A stretch of DNA of 21,555 bases from Priapulus caudatus (Eukaryota; Priapulida; Priapulimorpha; Priapulimorphida; Priapulidae): contig NW_014577496.1 in assembly GCF_000485595.1 (NCBI RefSeq), forward strand, positions 156,059 through 177,613, written 5' to 3'. Positions 1-8,334 of the stretch are shown piece after piece; position 1 is the stretch's first letter, and the number at the start of each line of letters is the position of its first letter. The notes beneath the pieces are model-generated. The model ran no database searches. It worked only from the letters and a program-made list of their open reading frames with translations, and had not been told where the DNA came from. Both the position numbers and the translations under genes were made by a program.

Positions 1-179
1 CCAAACTGCATGCAGCGCACCACAGCTACCGCAGTGATACACACACCACATGCACGCACACAACACACAACGCCGCTACGCACTGCTCGGCCCGGCACCG
101 CACAGACGCCGCACGAGTGCCTCCCACTGCATGTCATGCAGCCCACGCACCAGGTCGCGTAGAAGCTAGCTGGCGTACC

Positions 180-407
180 GGAGATAGTTGGTAGTCCATG
201 AGTATTGGCCGGCATCGTGTTTCACGTGATGGCACGCGCGCGGCAGAACGCCGCCTGCAGCGGCTTCGTTCCGGACTCACCGGCAGCAGCCACCCTTGGG
301 TGGTACGGCAGCGTTGTTCGAGTGCGCATGAATAGGCGGCAGCATCGTCGGCCAGCTGGGCGGTCGGCGTGCGGTGCATGCCGGGCTGTGCACTTTGGCG
401 GAGTCCG
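180..407 (-). pseudogene. ULK: Indel-damaged inverted copy of a ULK middle exon
   Basis: This is the reverse-strand counterpart of the clean exon at 9982-10188. Recognisable pieces include the CTPGMHRTP-like start and the MDYQLS end, but they fall in different reading frames because of single-base insertions. The acceptor (ttcag) is still visible at 408-412. The donor equivalent near 175-180 is altered. I read it as sequencing noise on a duplicated piece, although a decayed paralogous exon would look similar. Confidence 0.7.
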
Positions 408-674
408 CTGAACAATCTTTCCACGCTCGTTAACCGTGACGACTACGTCCTTCAACGTACTCTTCTAACAATGCGTGTTCTAGAAACACCTCTTTCTAAA
501 CAATTTTCTAAACAAAATGTGTTATATATAAAAAACGGCTCATGCATAATCAACAACCTTCGTACCTTCCTAAAAACCCCCTCGGCCAATTGCAAAACGC
601 GTGCGGGTCGCCACACCCGCCTGTCGATCGAGCGACTCCGCGCCAACATAGCTGCTGCCCCCCGTGTGCGTAAC

Positions 675-829
675 CGTGGCTCCAGTCGGCTGGCGTGGCG
701 ACGTCCTTGGCTGCTAGGCGGTTGGGGGCGGTAGTTTGCGCGTAACCGGGCGGGGGCGTGCCCTGACTAGACGCACCGTGTTCGATAGCCGATTCAATCG
801 TGGGTGGCGTGCCGATCGTGGAAACTGAA
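675..829 (-). pseudogene. ULK: Indel-damaged inverted copy of a ULK middle exon
   Basis: This matches the clean exon at 9589-9732. The TIGTPPT and SSQGTPPP stretches survive in one frame, but an inserted base near the 5' end and others later break the reading frame. The acceptor is read as ccag just above 829. The donor equivalent is gttacg where the clean copy has gtacgc. It sits between the minisatellite intron and the next exon copy, in the same order as the right-hand series. Confidence 0.7.
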
Positions 830-1189
830 CTGGTGAGGGACAGCGGAAGAAACAAAATTTATTAATGAATTAATCACAATTTTACATAATTAAAATTTAT
901 AATTCGCATTTTTTTGCGCGAAGAAAGCAGAAACCGCAGGGTTCCTTGTGAGGCACGGAAGAAAAAGAGCATCTCTTGCGCGTGCTGATGAAAAACATAT
1001 GCTCAGGGGAAACTCACTCAGGCCGTTCGGAAGCGATGCGAATTATCATAATTTATTTTATTACGACGAAAATCATAACGCTTTGATGGGAAATATTAAG
1101 GATTGAATTTGTTTTTACGACGGAATGTTTTTCGTCCGTGTCTTCCGTAGTTGTGTCGAGGGGATTTGCAAGCGTAGGTAAGGTGTAGG

Positions 1190-2037
1190 CGGAGACAGAT
1201 GGTGTCTGGGTATTTATACAATATATTCGCATACCTGAGGGTGGTGAGAGGTAGGGTTTGTATGAATATGACATATATTTACCTGATGATGGAGCGAGAG
1301 AAGGTCTGAGTACACACATAACATATATGCTTACCTGAGCGTGGAAACATGTAGGGTCTGAGTGCATGTATGATATATATGCATACCTGAGGGTGGAGAG
1401 AGGTAGGGTCTGAGTGCATGTATGACATATATGCATACCTGAGCGTGGAAACATGTTAGCGTCGTTGAGTGGCACTGTATGACATATATGCATACCTGAG
1501 GGTGGAGAGAGGTAGGGTCTGAGTGCATGTATGACATATATGCATACCTGAGGCGTGGAACATGTAGGATCCTGGAGTGCATGTATGACATATATGCCAG
1601 ATACCTGAGCGTGGAGAGAGTAGGGTCTGGAGTGCATGTATGACATATATGCAATACTCTGAGCGTGAAACCATGGTAGGGTTGAGTGCATGGTATGACA
1701 TAATGCATACCTGAGGGTGGAGAGAGGTAGGGTCTGAGTGCATGTATGACATATATGCATACCTGAGCGTGGAAACATGTAGGGTCTGAGTGCATGTATG
1801 ATATATATGCATACCTGAGGGTGGAGAGAGGTAGGGTCTGGTGCATGATGACATATATGCATACTGAGGGTGGAGAAGGTAGGGTCTGAGTACACGACAT
1901 GAACTATGCATACCTGAGGGTGGAGAGAGGTAGGGTCTGAGTGCATGTATGACATATATGCATACCTGAGGGTGGAGAGAGGTAGGGTCTGAGTGCATGT
2001 ATGACATATATGCATACCTGAGGGTGGAGAGAGAGAA
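1190..2037. repeat. ~52-bp minisatellite (about 16 units) carrying a 5' splice site
   Basis: About 16 tandem units, 49-57 bp apart, each contain cctgag, a gtgg block, tagggtctgagtgcatg and acatatatgcata. Two subtypes alternate: gggtggagagag and gcgtggaaacatg. On the minus strand each unit reads CCCTCAG followed by gtatgcatat, which is the end of the ULK exon at 2018-2126 plus its splice donor. Length jitter between units looks like uncorrected read error. All three minus frames stay largely open because the unit contains no stop codon. Confidence 0.9.
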
Positions 2038-2126
2038 GCGATGGGTGCAGACGACCCGGCAGAACTCGCAGCAGACGCTTTGCTGTCGATGGATGCACTC
2101 CTGGGAATGGCCACCGCCTCGGTCGT
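2018..2126 (-). CDS. ULK: ULK/Atg1 Ser-rich linker exon (minus strand)
   Basis: The acceptor is tttgcag before 2126 and the donor is CCCTCAG|gtatgc at 2018, both on the minus strand. The 109-nt exon starts at a codon boundary and ends in phase 1, which fits the two-base start of the next exon type (9589-9732 and its inverted copy). The product is Ala/Ser-rich (TTEAVAIPRSASIDSK followed by SSAGSSAP), as expected for the disordered linker between the kinase and C-terminal domains of ULK. Assignment to ULK rests on position and phase, because such linkers align poorly. It has no counterpart on the plus strand in this window, so it belongs to the inverted piece only. Confidence 0.55.
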
Positions 2127-2315
2127 CTGCAAACAAGTGAACAGGTGAGTCGTCGACATTTATATTATAAATTGTACATTACATTTCTATAATACTAAAG
2201 GTGGCAATAAATCGACTTCAGCTTTTTCGAGGAGCACCGCGGGATTTGGTAAGCGAAGTTGTCATAAGTATGATCAGGAAATCACTTAAGCTGTGATTAA
2301 ACATATCATTCATGA

Positions 2316-2588
2316 CACAACCAATGTCACAGTTGTAGCATCCACGTCACAGCGATTGGTTCCACAGTGATGTCACAGTTTACATCCACGTCAAGCAGCG
2401 ATGTCACAGTGATGTTCTACCAGTGTTACCTCCACGTCACAGTCGATGTTCACACGTGATGTCACATGTTTACTATCGCACGTCACAGCGATGTCACAGT
2501 GATGTCAGCAGTTTAACATCCACGTCACAGCGATGTCACAGCGACGTCACAGTCACGTTACAATCCGTGTCACAGCGATGTCACAGCT
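2316..2588. repeat. Irregular minisatellite rich in GTCAC and CACGTCAC
   Basis: Imperfect repeats of about 35-40 bp contain ccacgtcacagcgatgtcac and cagtgatgtcac. Many copies contain TGACGT on one strand, the core of the cAMP-response element. Unit lengths are ragged. There is no coding signal. It lies upstream of the minus-strand ULK exon at 2018-2126, probably in an intron. Confidence 0.75.
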
Positions 2589-2685
2589 ACGAACTGGCAC
2601 GTACCCGCAGGTTGGCCTGCACGCCGCCCTACGGCAGCAGCAGCGTCGATGCGCGGCGCCGAACCGAACCATGGGTTCTGTTCAT

Positions 2686-3066
2686 TCTGCATGTTCTGTG
2701 GGTTCTGCATGTTCTGTGGGTTCTGCATGTTTTGTGCATTTTGCATGTTCTGTGGGTTCTGCATGTTCTGTGTGTTCTGTGCATTCTTTATGTTCTGTGC
2801 GTTCGGCGTGTTCTGTGTGTTCTGCGTGTTCTGTGCATTCTGCATGTTCTGTGTGTTCTGCGTGTTCTGTGCATTCCGCATGTTCTGTGGGTTCTGCATG
2901 TTCTGTGCATTCCGCATGTTCTGTGGGTTCTGCATGTTCTGTGTGTTCTGTGCATTTTGTGTGTTCGGCGTGTTCTGCGTGTTCTGCGTGTTCTGTGTGT
3001 TCTGCGTGTTCTGTGCATTCTGCATGTTCTGTGTGTTCTGCGTGTTCCATGGGTTCCGCTTGTTCT
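2686..3066. repeat. 9-bp minisatellite (TGTTCTGNN), clean copy
   Basis: About 42 units follow the pattern tgttctgtg or ggttctgca. The 9-bp period keeps all frames open and yields artefactual Cys/Phe-rich or Gln/Asn-rich translations. It sits in the ULK intron before the exon at 3578. A longer, irregular version of the same array occupies 13300-13990 in the other copy. Confidence 0.92.
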
Positions 3067-3069
3067 GTG

Positions 3070-3577
3070 TCCCGCATATATCGATCTTTCTTGGACAGGG
3101 GAGGGGGGTTTTACTGAGAGGGATGTGTTCGATTCCTTCTCGACGCCTCAAGTCAAGTCCTCTGCCTTTCGGCTGAGTGATTGTGTGGCTGTGATAGGAG
3201 AGAAATACAGAGAATTTGCGCGGTGTACGGTTTCGCTGGGTTCCCCTGTCAGATGGTGAAGCGAGTTTCCATTCCGCACAGGCACACTGAATCGAAAGAA
3301 GTGCTTCTAAATATTTGCGTTGAATCTGGGATGGCATGTCTATCCGTGTAGTGTTTGCGTTGAATCAAGATGCGTTGAGGGTACATGTTCAGTGTTTGCG
3401 TTGCATTGCGACGCAGTGTGTGTGTACACGTCGCTGTGTTTTTGCATTGCAGCCGTGACGCGGTGTTGTACATGTCATGTGTTTGCGTTTAATCGGGGTT
3501 GCCATGTCTGTCCGTATAGCCTTTGCGTTGAATCGCGACGCAGTGAGTTTACACGTCGCTGTGTGTTTGCATTGCAG
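3070..3577 (+). other. ULK intron with a duplicated splice acceptor
   Basis: This is the 3' part of the intron ahead of the exon at 3578. Segments 3410-3464 and 3537-3591 are near copies about 127 bp apart, and both contain cgacgcagtg, tacacgtcgctgtg and cattgcagccgtgacg. The acceptor (cattgcag) plus the first exon bases therefore occur twice. Only the second is followed by the conserved TELNECYHQS reading frame. Confidence 0.8.
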
Positions 3578-3717
3578 CCGTGACGGAGTTGAACGAATGC
3601 TACCACCAGTCGCTGAACGTCTGCCGCAACCTGAAGACGAAGGGCGTTCTGAAGAACGAACAAAAGAACCGCGCGATCACCGCTGACAAGATCATCTACA
3701 ACCACGCGATCGACACC
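3578..3717 (+). CDS. ULK: ULK/Atg1 C-terminal domain exon, clean copy
   Basis: The exon starts after cattgcag and ends at the donor gtacgt. It begins with two bases completing a codon and ends in phase 0. It encodes VTELNECYHQSLNVCRNL, then ITADKIIYNHAIDT. This matches the C-terminal region of animal ULK1/ULK2 (LNELY, then ITAERLIFSHAV in human ULK1). That region is the C-terminal MIT-like (EAT) domain that binds ATG13 and FIP200 in the autophagy-initiation complex. The frame is intact. The same exon reappears with many indels at 14579-14746. Confidence 0.9.
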
Positions 3718-4325
3718 GTACGTGAAACACTCCAGCCATCCATTCCACCGCGTACACTCTCTCTGGAGAAGGAGAGGCAGGGGAACGACGCGAGTGTTTT
3801 TTTTTTAAAGATTATGCGGTCGTTGTAATCGATCTGAAAATTATTTTCGTCGCCCGGGAACTAACATGTGTACTATCTCCTGCACACACGCGTGAGAGGT
3901 GGAGAGGCGGGGTAACGATCGCGTGTTTATTGGCCAGATGATGCGGTCGTTACGATCCCGTCGAATCGAAATGATTAATGCCGGAACATTAAAACATAGT
4001 TGAATCGAGTATAAAAGACGTATTAAGTTCCGAGCGGGTGGGGCGATTACTAATCCGTCGAGTGGTTCCGGCGACAAAAGTTGTGGCGTGGAAAATCATG
4101 TCGCGACCTTCACGACACTCGTTAGACGCCATCTTGACTTCACTTTGACACTTCAGGGTCGTTAACGGGTCATTAATCAGGCGTTAATTGACACACAGTG
4201 AGACGCGCGTTAGATCACGCAAGCTCATCGTCACTCTGCCCCTCGTTTAATTCAAGGTCGTGCCGCGGATCGACGTGCTTTTTGCGATTGGAATGTTCAC
4301 TTGTCGTTTTTTTTGCGTTCGGCAG

Positions 4326-4421
4326 TGTCAGACCGCGGCGTTGGACGAACTGTTTGGAAATCCGCACGATTGCTTCCGCCGCTACCAGACAGCTCAAGTG
4401 CTGCTGCACAGCCTCTCCCAG
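4326..4421 (+). CDS. ULK: ULK/Atg1 C-terminal domain exon, clean copy
   Basis: This 96-nt exon (32 codons, phase 0 at both ends) has acceptor ttcggcag and donor gtacgc. It encodes CQTAALDELFGNPHDCFRRY and then QTAQVLLHSLSQ. This corresponds to the SAALDEMF, CVPRYHKALLLLEGL segment of human ULK1 and joins in frame to the previous exon. No final ULK exon follows on this side; the sequence runs into a pyrimidine-rich stretch and then LIN7. The noisy duplicate is at 15924-16020. Confidence 0.9.
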
Positions 4422-4454
4422 GTACGCTGTTCACTTGTTTCGTCCGCTACTGCA

Positions 4455-4496
4455 GCGCCATCTTGTGGCTGCTGCTACCAGGGCGCCATCTGCTGG
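4455..4496 (-). promoter_or_regulatory. Two tandem CTCF-like motifs in a ULK intron
   Basis: On the minus strand, 4483-4496 reads CCAGCAGATGGCGC, which fits the CTCF core consensus CCASYAGRKGGCRS at every position. 4455-4468 reads CCACAAGATGGCGC, with one mismatch. They share orientation and are 28 bp apart start to start, 34 bp after the splice donor. The consensus is known from bilaterians. Occupancy here is inference. Confidence 0.5.
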
Positions 4497-4585
4497 GTCG
4501 AGTATTGTTGTCGCCGTCGTGGTGTGACCGCGTCGTTACTGTGCCCCCAGCTTTACAATTACTGTCAGATCTGACTAAACTCTAA

Positions 4586-4806
4586 TCCTCTTAGCCTCTC
4601 TCTACTCTTTCTAATAACCTCTCTAACTGTCTAACTTTTCACTCTCTCACACACGTGTGCGCTTAACTTTTCACTCTCTCACACACGTGTGCGCTCCCTC
4701 TATTTCTCTCTCTTTCTAACTCTGTCTCTTTCTCTCTCTCTTATTTCTCTCCTCTTCTCTCCCCCTTCCTCTCCCTCCCTCCCTCTCCCTCTCTCTCTCT
4801 CTCTAT
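4586..4806. repeat. Pyrimidine-rich tract with a tandem 31-bp duplication
   Basis: The tract is almost entirely C and T on the plus strand. It includes two consecutive copies of a segment with taacttttcactctctcac and acacgtgtgcgct (about 4632-4694). The duplicate locus near 16190-16690 has a longer CT tract with one acacgtgtgcgct copy. In the ULK gene this tract lies in the last intron. Confidence 0.8.
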
Positions 4807-5097
4807 CTATTTAACTATATACTAAGTAGAAAAAAATAAAAGAAATCCATAGCACCAGAAATAAATACATGAGAATATACATTTATTACGCAAACTGTCA
4901 TAGAAACTAAATGACATTCAAAAAAGAAAATGCAAAATATAAAGGATCCTGGAGGTGTTGAGGGAGGGAGATATGAGGACAGGGGAAGGAAGTGGGAGGA
5001 GAGGGGGAGGGAGGCGGGAGGAGAGGGAGAGGGAGGCGGGAGGAAGACTATATACGCGTCAAGAAAACGGCGTTTGTCGTCTATCGCCTTTTGCCAC

Positions 5098-5110
5098 TGC
5101 GCATGCGCCA
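5098..5110. promoter_or_regulatory. NRF1-like site in the LIN7 promoter
   Basis: TGCGCATGCGCCA contains the perfect palindrome GCGCATGCGC, the core of the NRF1 binding site, centred about 41 bp upstream of the LIN7 start codon. NRF1 sites lie close to transcription starts of constitutively expressed genes in many animals. No TATA box is obvious nearby, so a TATA-less promoter is plausible. The GA-rich tract at 4955-5045 lies just upstream. Confidence 0.5.
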
Positions 5111-5144
5111 GCGATCGAACTCTGACCTGAAAGAAGGAAACAGT

Positions 5145-5181
5145 ATGGCGACCACAGAAGACGCTTTGATGTTAGAAAGAG
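5145..5181 (+). CDS. lin-7: LIN7 exon 1
   Basis: It encodes [12 protein letters not shown] plus the first base of an Asp codon, with donor G|gtaatt. The ATG is the first in-frame start after the NRF1-like site. Confidence 0.93.
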
Positions 5182-8100
5182 GTAATTTTTAGCTTACTTT
5201 ATGCTTGTTTCAAATTGTTAATCATAAATTGCTAATTGAGTATACAATAAGTGACAATAAATTATAGTTTGTGTCGGTTTACAATTTTTTAATTGTTGAA
5301 ACGGTCCAAGTCAGTGCTGACTGCTGTGAGTGTGAGTGTGACTCGTGAGTCACTGAGTGTGACTGACAGACTGTGAGTGTGAGTGTGATGCAAACAGTGA
5401 AAGACCACTGACCAGTGCAGTGGCAGTGCCAGTATGGCTGATAGGGTCTATGTCCCCCGGGGTACTGCCGGAACGTACCCTGGCCCTGGGTACGGTCCGG
5501 TATACCGGAACGTACCCTGGTACCGTACTATCTTATAGTATCTAATATGCCGGACCGTACCTCGCCTACTCCACTAACGAGTCTAAGGAGTCACCTACGC
5601 CTACTCCCTAACCCAAACCCTAACCCTAACACTAACCCTAACCCTAATCCTAACCCTAACCATATCAAATAGTGACCAGGGTACGTTCCGGCAGTACACT
5701 GGGGGACATAGACCCTATGAGCAGTACTAATGCCACGTAAAGTCTGTTATTAGAGAAGCTTGTGGATTACAAGTCAGATCTATAGTAACATGGCATGACA
5801 ATGACAGAAAGTGCTCTGAATTATTGACATAGAAAGTCAATAACATTTACCACACAGAATTGCACGGCTTTTTGTTTTAATTATGGACTTGGTTTGAAGG
5901 CGCCATTTATATTTTGGATTGTCGGCATACGATAATATCCGGAGCTGGTATGATGTGGTCAAATCCATTTTTCTATGCTATAACTGCATAAAATCTTGGT
6001 GTTTTGAATGTTAATCAGTGATATTTCCACTGTAAGGTGAGACTATATTCAGCTATATTTAGTTTTTCTGAGCCAAAAAACTTGCAATAACCGTTTTAAC
6101 TGTACTCAGTTAAACACAACCTGAAGTGATTCTGATTGAATCATTGATTCACTGTCTGTGCTATTTAAATAAATAATTTTGCATCCAGAAAGGCCGGTTT
6201 AAACGTGACTGATACTTTTTTCAGATGTGAAAAGAGCAGTCGAGCTCTTGGACAAGTTACAGAAGGCAGGTGAAATTCCGACATCAAAGCTAGTAGCCCT
6301 GCAGAGAGTTCTGCAGAGTGACTTCTGCACAGCTGTAAGAGAGGTCTACGAGCACGTGTACAAAACTGTAGATGTTTCAGGAAGCCCAGAAGTGCGAGCA
6401 AGTGCAACGGCAAAGGTGACTCTTGCGGAGCGTTCGTACATGGCGAAACTAAAGTGGGGTCATGCAATTACAAGTTCACGGGCATTCTTGTCACATGAAA
6501 TCAATGTTGTTGGATTTCGTGGTACATGTGTTTTTAGCTCAACATAGCACAGTATTTGCAATTGCATCCTGCTAAAAATGCTCACTATTGCACCAGTGCA
6601 CTGCATGCATAGTGATCGATTTTACATTGATGTGGACACTTGGGTTATCGATCCTTGATTTGAATGAACAGCACATGGTCACTGTTCTACCCAATGGTTA
6701 GCTCTAGCACTATAGCCATTGTTCGCCACATGTGTGACGGACAAGGGCTATATATAGTTCTACTACTAGAGCTACCCAATGGTTGAGGCGTAGCTCATCA
6801 GTACATTTTTCGACGTGTCGCACCGTCCCCAGGCGACCGTTGCAGCGTTCGCCGCGAGCGAGGGCCACGCCCATCCGCGCGTCGTCGAGCTGCCGAAGAC
6901 AGAGGAAGGTCTCGGCTTCAACATCATGGGAGGCAAGGAGCAGAACTCTCCCATCTACATCTCACGCATCATCCCCGCGGGCGTGGCCGACCGACACGGC
7001 GGGCTGAAGCGCGGCGACCAGCTGCTGTCCGTGAACGGAGTGGTGAGCGTCTGTTCTTACGTTAAAATCACGTGTATTTGCGCATGTTACAGACGGGGCT
7101 GCATACATGTGGTGTAATGCCACCTTATTGTTGTTAAGTCTATGAAGGCACGTTTTTTGTCGGTAAGGGGTTAATGAACGTAGCTGTGCGTAATTGTGAA
7201 AGACCACAATTTTATCATTACGTTTTAGAAGCGAACGTTAATTTTAACATGTTACGGTACTCGATATAAAATTATATTTGTATATCATGTGTGAATTACA
7301 TGCAGTGTTTCCCCTGCATTGTTATGAGCGAGGCGGGCCGCCTCGCTCAAATTCTCAGCCGCCACACAGAAATTTGTCCAAAACACCGCCTCGCTGACGA
7401 AACGTTTGACAACTTGAAAAAGAGATTCATGAGTCTCGTACAATGTGTTCAGAATAGCTTAGAATGCAGCAAATTGCACCATTTTTTCACAAATTTTTCG
7501 CAGGGGAGCATGCCCCCGGACCCCCTAGCTTGGCCAGCACCTGCACTACACTCTTTGCTAGGACCTGGAAACGCGCAAACACATCAGAAAAAACATTCAC
7601 CACCTCGCAGATCTTTTTGGCCAGGGGAAACACTGACATGCATGTGTTCTCTTTTACAGCCAGACAATTGTAGATAGTGGTTAAAGTCACATGTGATCAG
7701 TTGGTTTACTGATATGGCCAATTAGAAATCGGACCAAAACTGTTGTGTGGCATGGTTATGCTGATGCTGTATGCATTGAATGTTTATGTTTTATAGAGTG
7801 TTGAAGGCGAACATCATGAGAAAGCCGTGGAGCTACTCAAGGCTGCCAAAGGTTGGTCTAGCTGCAAACCTTTGAATACAAACTGAATGATTTGTACCAG
7901 TATGACACACAGATCTCTTAGGCTTGTAAGCTGTGTCTTGGAAATTCGGGGGACATCTGTCAACTCGTAATTTAAATTATTCAGTTAATTAGATGAGATA
8001 ATTTACCTTTTTTATTTTAAAACAGTAAAACATATTTTAAAATGTTATGTGTAAATAATAGGTCATTCATTTTCTATTCGCATTTCTACTCTCCATTGCT

Positions 8101-8334
8101 GAATGTTAACCTCATTTGTTATTCAAAGATAACAGCGGATTTTATTCGTGTGTTGAGTTTCTATATCATATTAACATCGGTGTAACGTGGCATTAAATAC
8201 TCGTGCAGTAAATGTATCGTTCCAATTCAGGTACGGTGAAGTTGGTCGTACGGTACACGCCGCGTGTTCTCGAAGAGATGGAGATGAGGTTTGATCGTCA
8301 AAGAGTTGCTCGGCGAAGAACCCATACTCCGTGA
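5145..8334 (+). CDS. lin-7: LIN7 (Veli/MALS) scaffold protein, complete five-exon gene
   Basis: The gene encodes the small L27-PDZ adaptor that joins CASK/LIN-2 and Mint/LIN-10, or MPP/PALS proteins, and localises receptors and channels at basolateral membranes and synapses. Exons are 5145-5181, 6225-6415, 6833-7042, 7797-7851 and 8231-8334. All introns are GT-AG and all phases agree, giving 198 codons plus TGA against about 197 residues in vertebrate LIN7C. The L27 domain occupies residues ~10-66 ([20 protein letters not shown], then [18 protein letters not shown]). The PDZ domain spans ~93-175 with the carboxylate-binding loop GLGF at 102-105. The start fits the family N-terminus ([13 protein letters not shown]). 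The short C-terminal tail is basic ([10 protein letters not shown]). Introns 1 and 3 carry inverted-repeat elements. No frameshift is seen and the assignment is secure. Confidence 0.97.
5434..5731. mobile_element. ~300-bp inverted-repeat element containing telomere-like repeats
   Basis: The ends form a ~43-bp imperfect inverted repeat: 5441-5483 starts atagggtctatgtccccc, and 5676-5719 is its reverse complement with only a few mismatches. Both ends carry tactgccggaacgtaccctg. The interior has a third copy of the ggaacgtaccctgg motif (near 5508-5521) and a block of CCCTAA-type repeats at about 5605-5661. A TA at each outer edge could be a target duplication. There is no coding capacity. It lies in LIN7 intron 1. 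A MITE-like element fits; the family is unknown. Confidence 0.7.
6225..6415 (+). CDS. lin-7: LIN7 exon 2 (L27 domain)
   Basis: The acceptor is ttttttcag and the donor AAAG|gtgact. It completes Asp13 and encodes residues 14-76, nearly all of the L27 heterodimerisation domain, ending EVRASATAK. Confidence 0.95.
6687..6784. repeat. Small hairpin insert flanked by 13-bp direct repeats
   Basis: CTACCCAATGGTT occurs at 6687-6699 and 6772-6784. The sequence between begins agctctag and ends ctagag, reading into ct of the second repeat, so it can fold into a hairpin. A related inner pair (actatagcc and gggctatatatag) extends the stem loosely. It resembles a tiny foldback insertion with a long target duplication, near the end of LIN7 intron 2. 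Confidence 0.5.
6833..7042 (+). CDS. lin-7: LIN7 exon 3 (PDZ, first part)
   Basis: The acceptor is cgtccccag and the donor GGAGTG|gtgagc. Its 70 codons run from [11 protein letters not shown] to [10 protein letters not shown] and include GLGF and [17 protein letters not shown], essentially identical to LIN7 family members. Confidence 0.97.
7303..7635. mobile_element. hAT-like MITE, 333 bp
   Basis: It has perfect 14-bp terminal inverted repeats: CAGTGTTTCCCCTG at 7303-7316 and its reverse complement at 7622-7635. ACATG directly flanks both ends (7298-7302 and 7636-7640). CAGTG-type ends are typical of hAT elements, but those normally make 8-bp target duplications and only 5 bp match here. There is no transposase coding. 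It is inserted in LIN7 intron 3. Confidence 0.75.
7797..7851 (+). CDS. lin-7: LIN7 exon 4 (55 nt, PDZ)
   Basis: The acceptor is gttttatag and the donor AAAG|gttggt. It encodes [18 protein letters not shown] plus one base of Gly165, covering the second PDZ helix. Confidence 0.94.
8231..8334 (+). CDS. lin-7: LIN7 exon 5 and stop
   Basis: The acceptor is ccaattcag. It encodes [20 protein letters not shown] and then a basic tail ending at TGA (8332-8334). The last PDZ strand matches the family; the tail differs from the vertebrate end. Confidence 0.95.

Larger units (their letters stand above)
1..1187. repeat. Left arm of a ~1 kb inverted duplication
   Basis: The reverse complement aligns from end to end with 9243-10235. 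It covers ULK introns, two ULK exons and the beginning of the GTGC-repeat intron. Differences are mostly single-base insertions and deletions. The homology stops near 1187, where the ~52-bp minisatellite begins, and runs off the window at position 1. The arm probably derives from the same locus as the right arm and is the less accurate version. Confidence 0.85.

Noticed and set aside
1190-2037. CRISPR-like array
   Set aside because: Units are contiguous with no unique spacers, and the genome is eukaryotic.
1053-2159. A 368-codon minus-strand frame with SYMHSDPTSLHPQV-type repeats
   Set aside because: It is read-through of the ~52-bp minisatellite, whose unit lacks stops. Only the part over 2018-2126 is a spliced exon.
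2423-3337. Cys/Phe-rich, Gln/Asn-rich and His/Glu-rich frames on both strands
   Set aside because: The 9-bp array keeps every frame open. There is no splice, start or family support.
7291-7677. A 128-codon frame in LIN7 intron 3
   Set aside because: It lies over the MITE and its flank, has no recognisable domain, and LIN7 splicing skips it.
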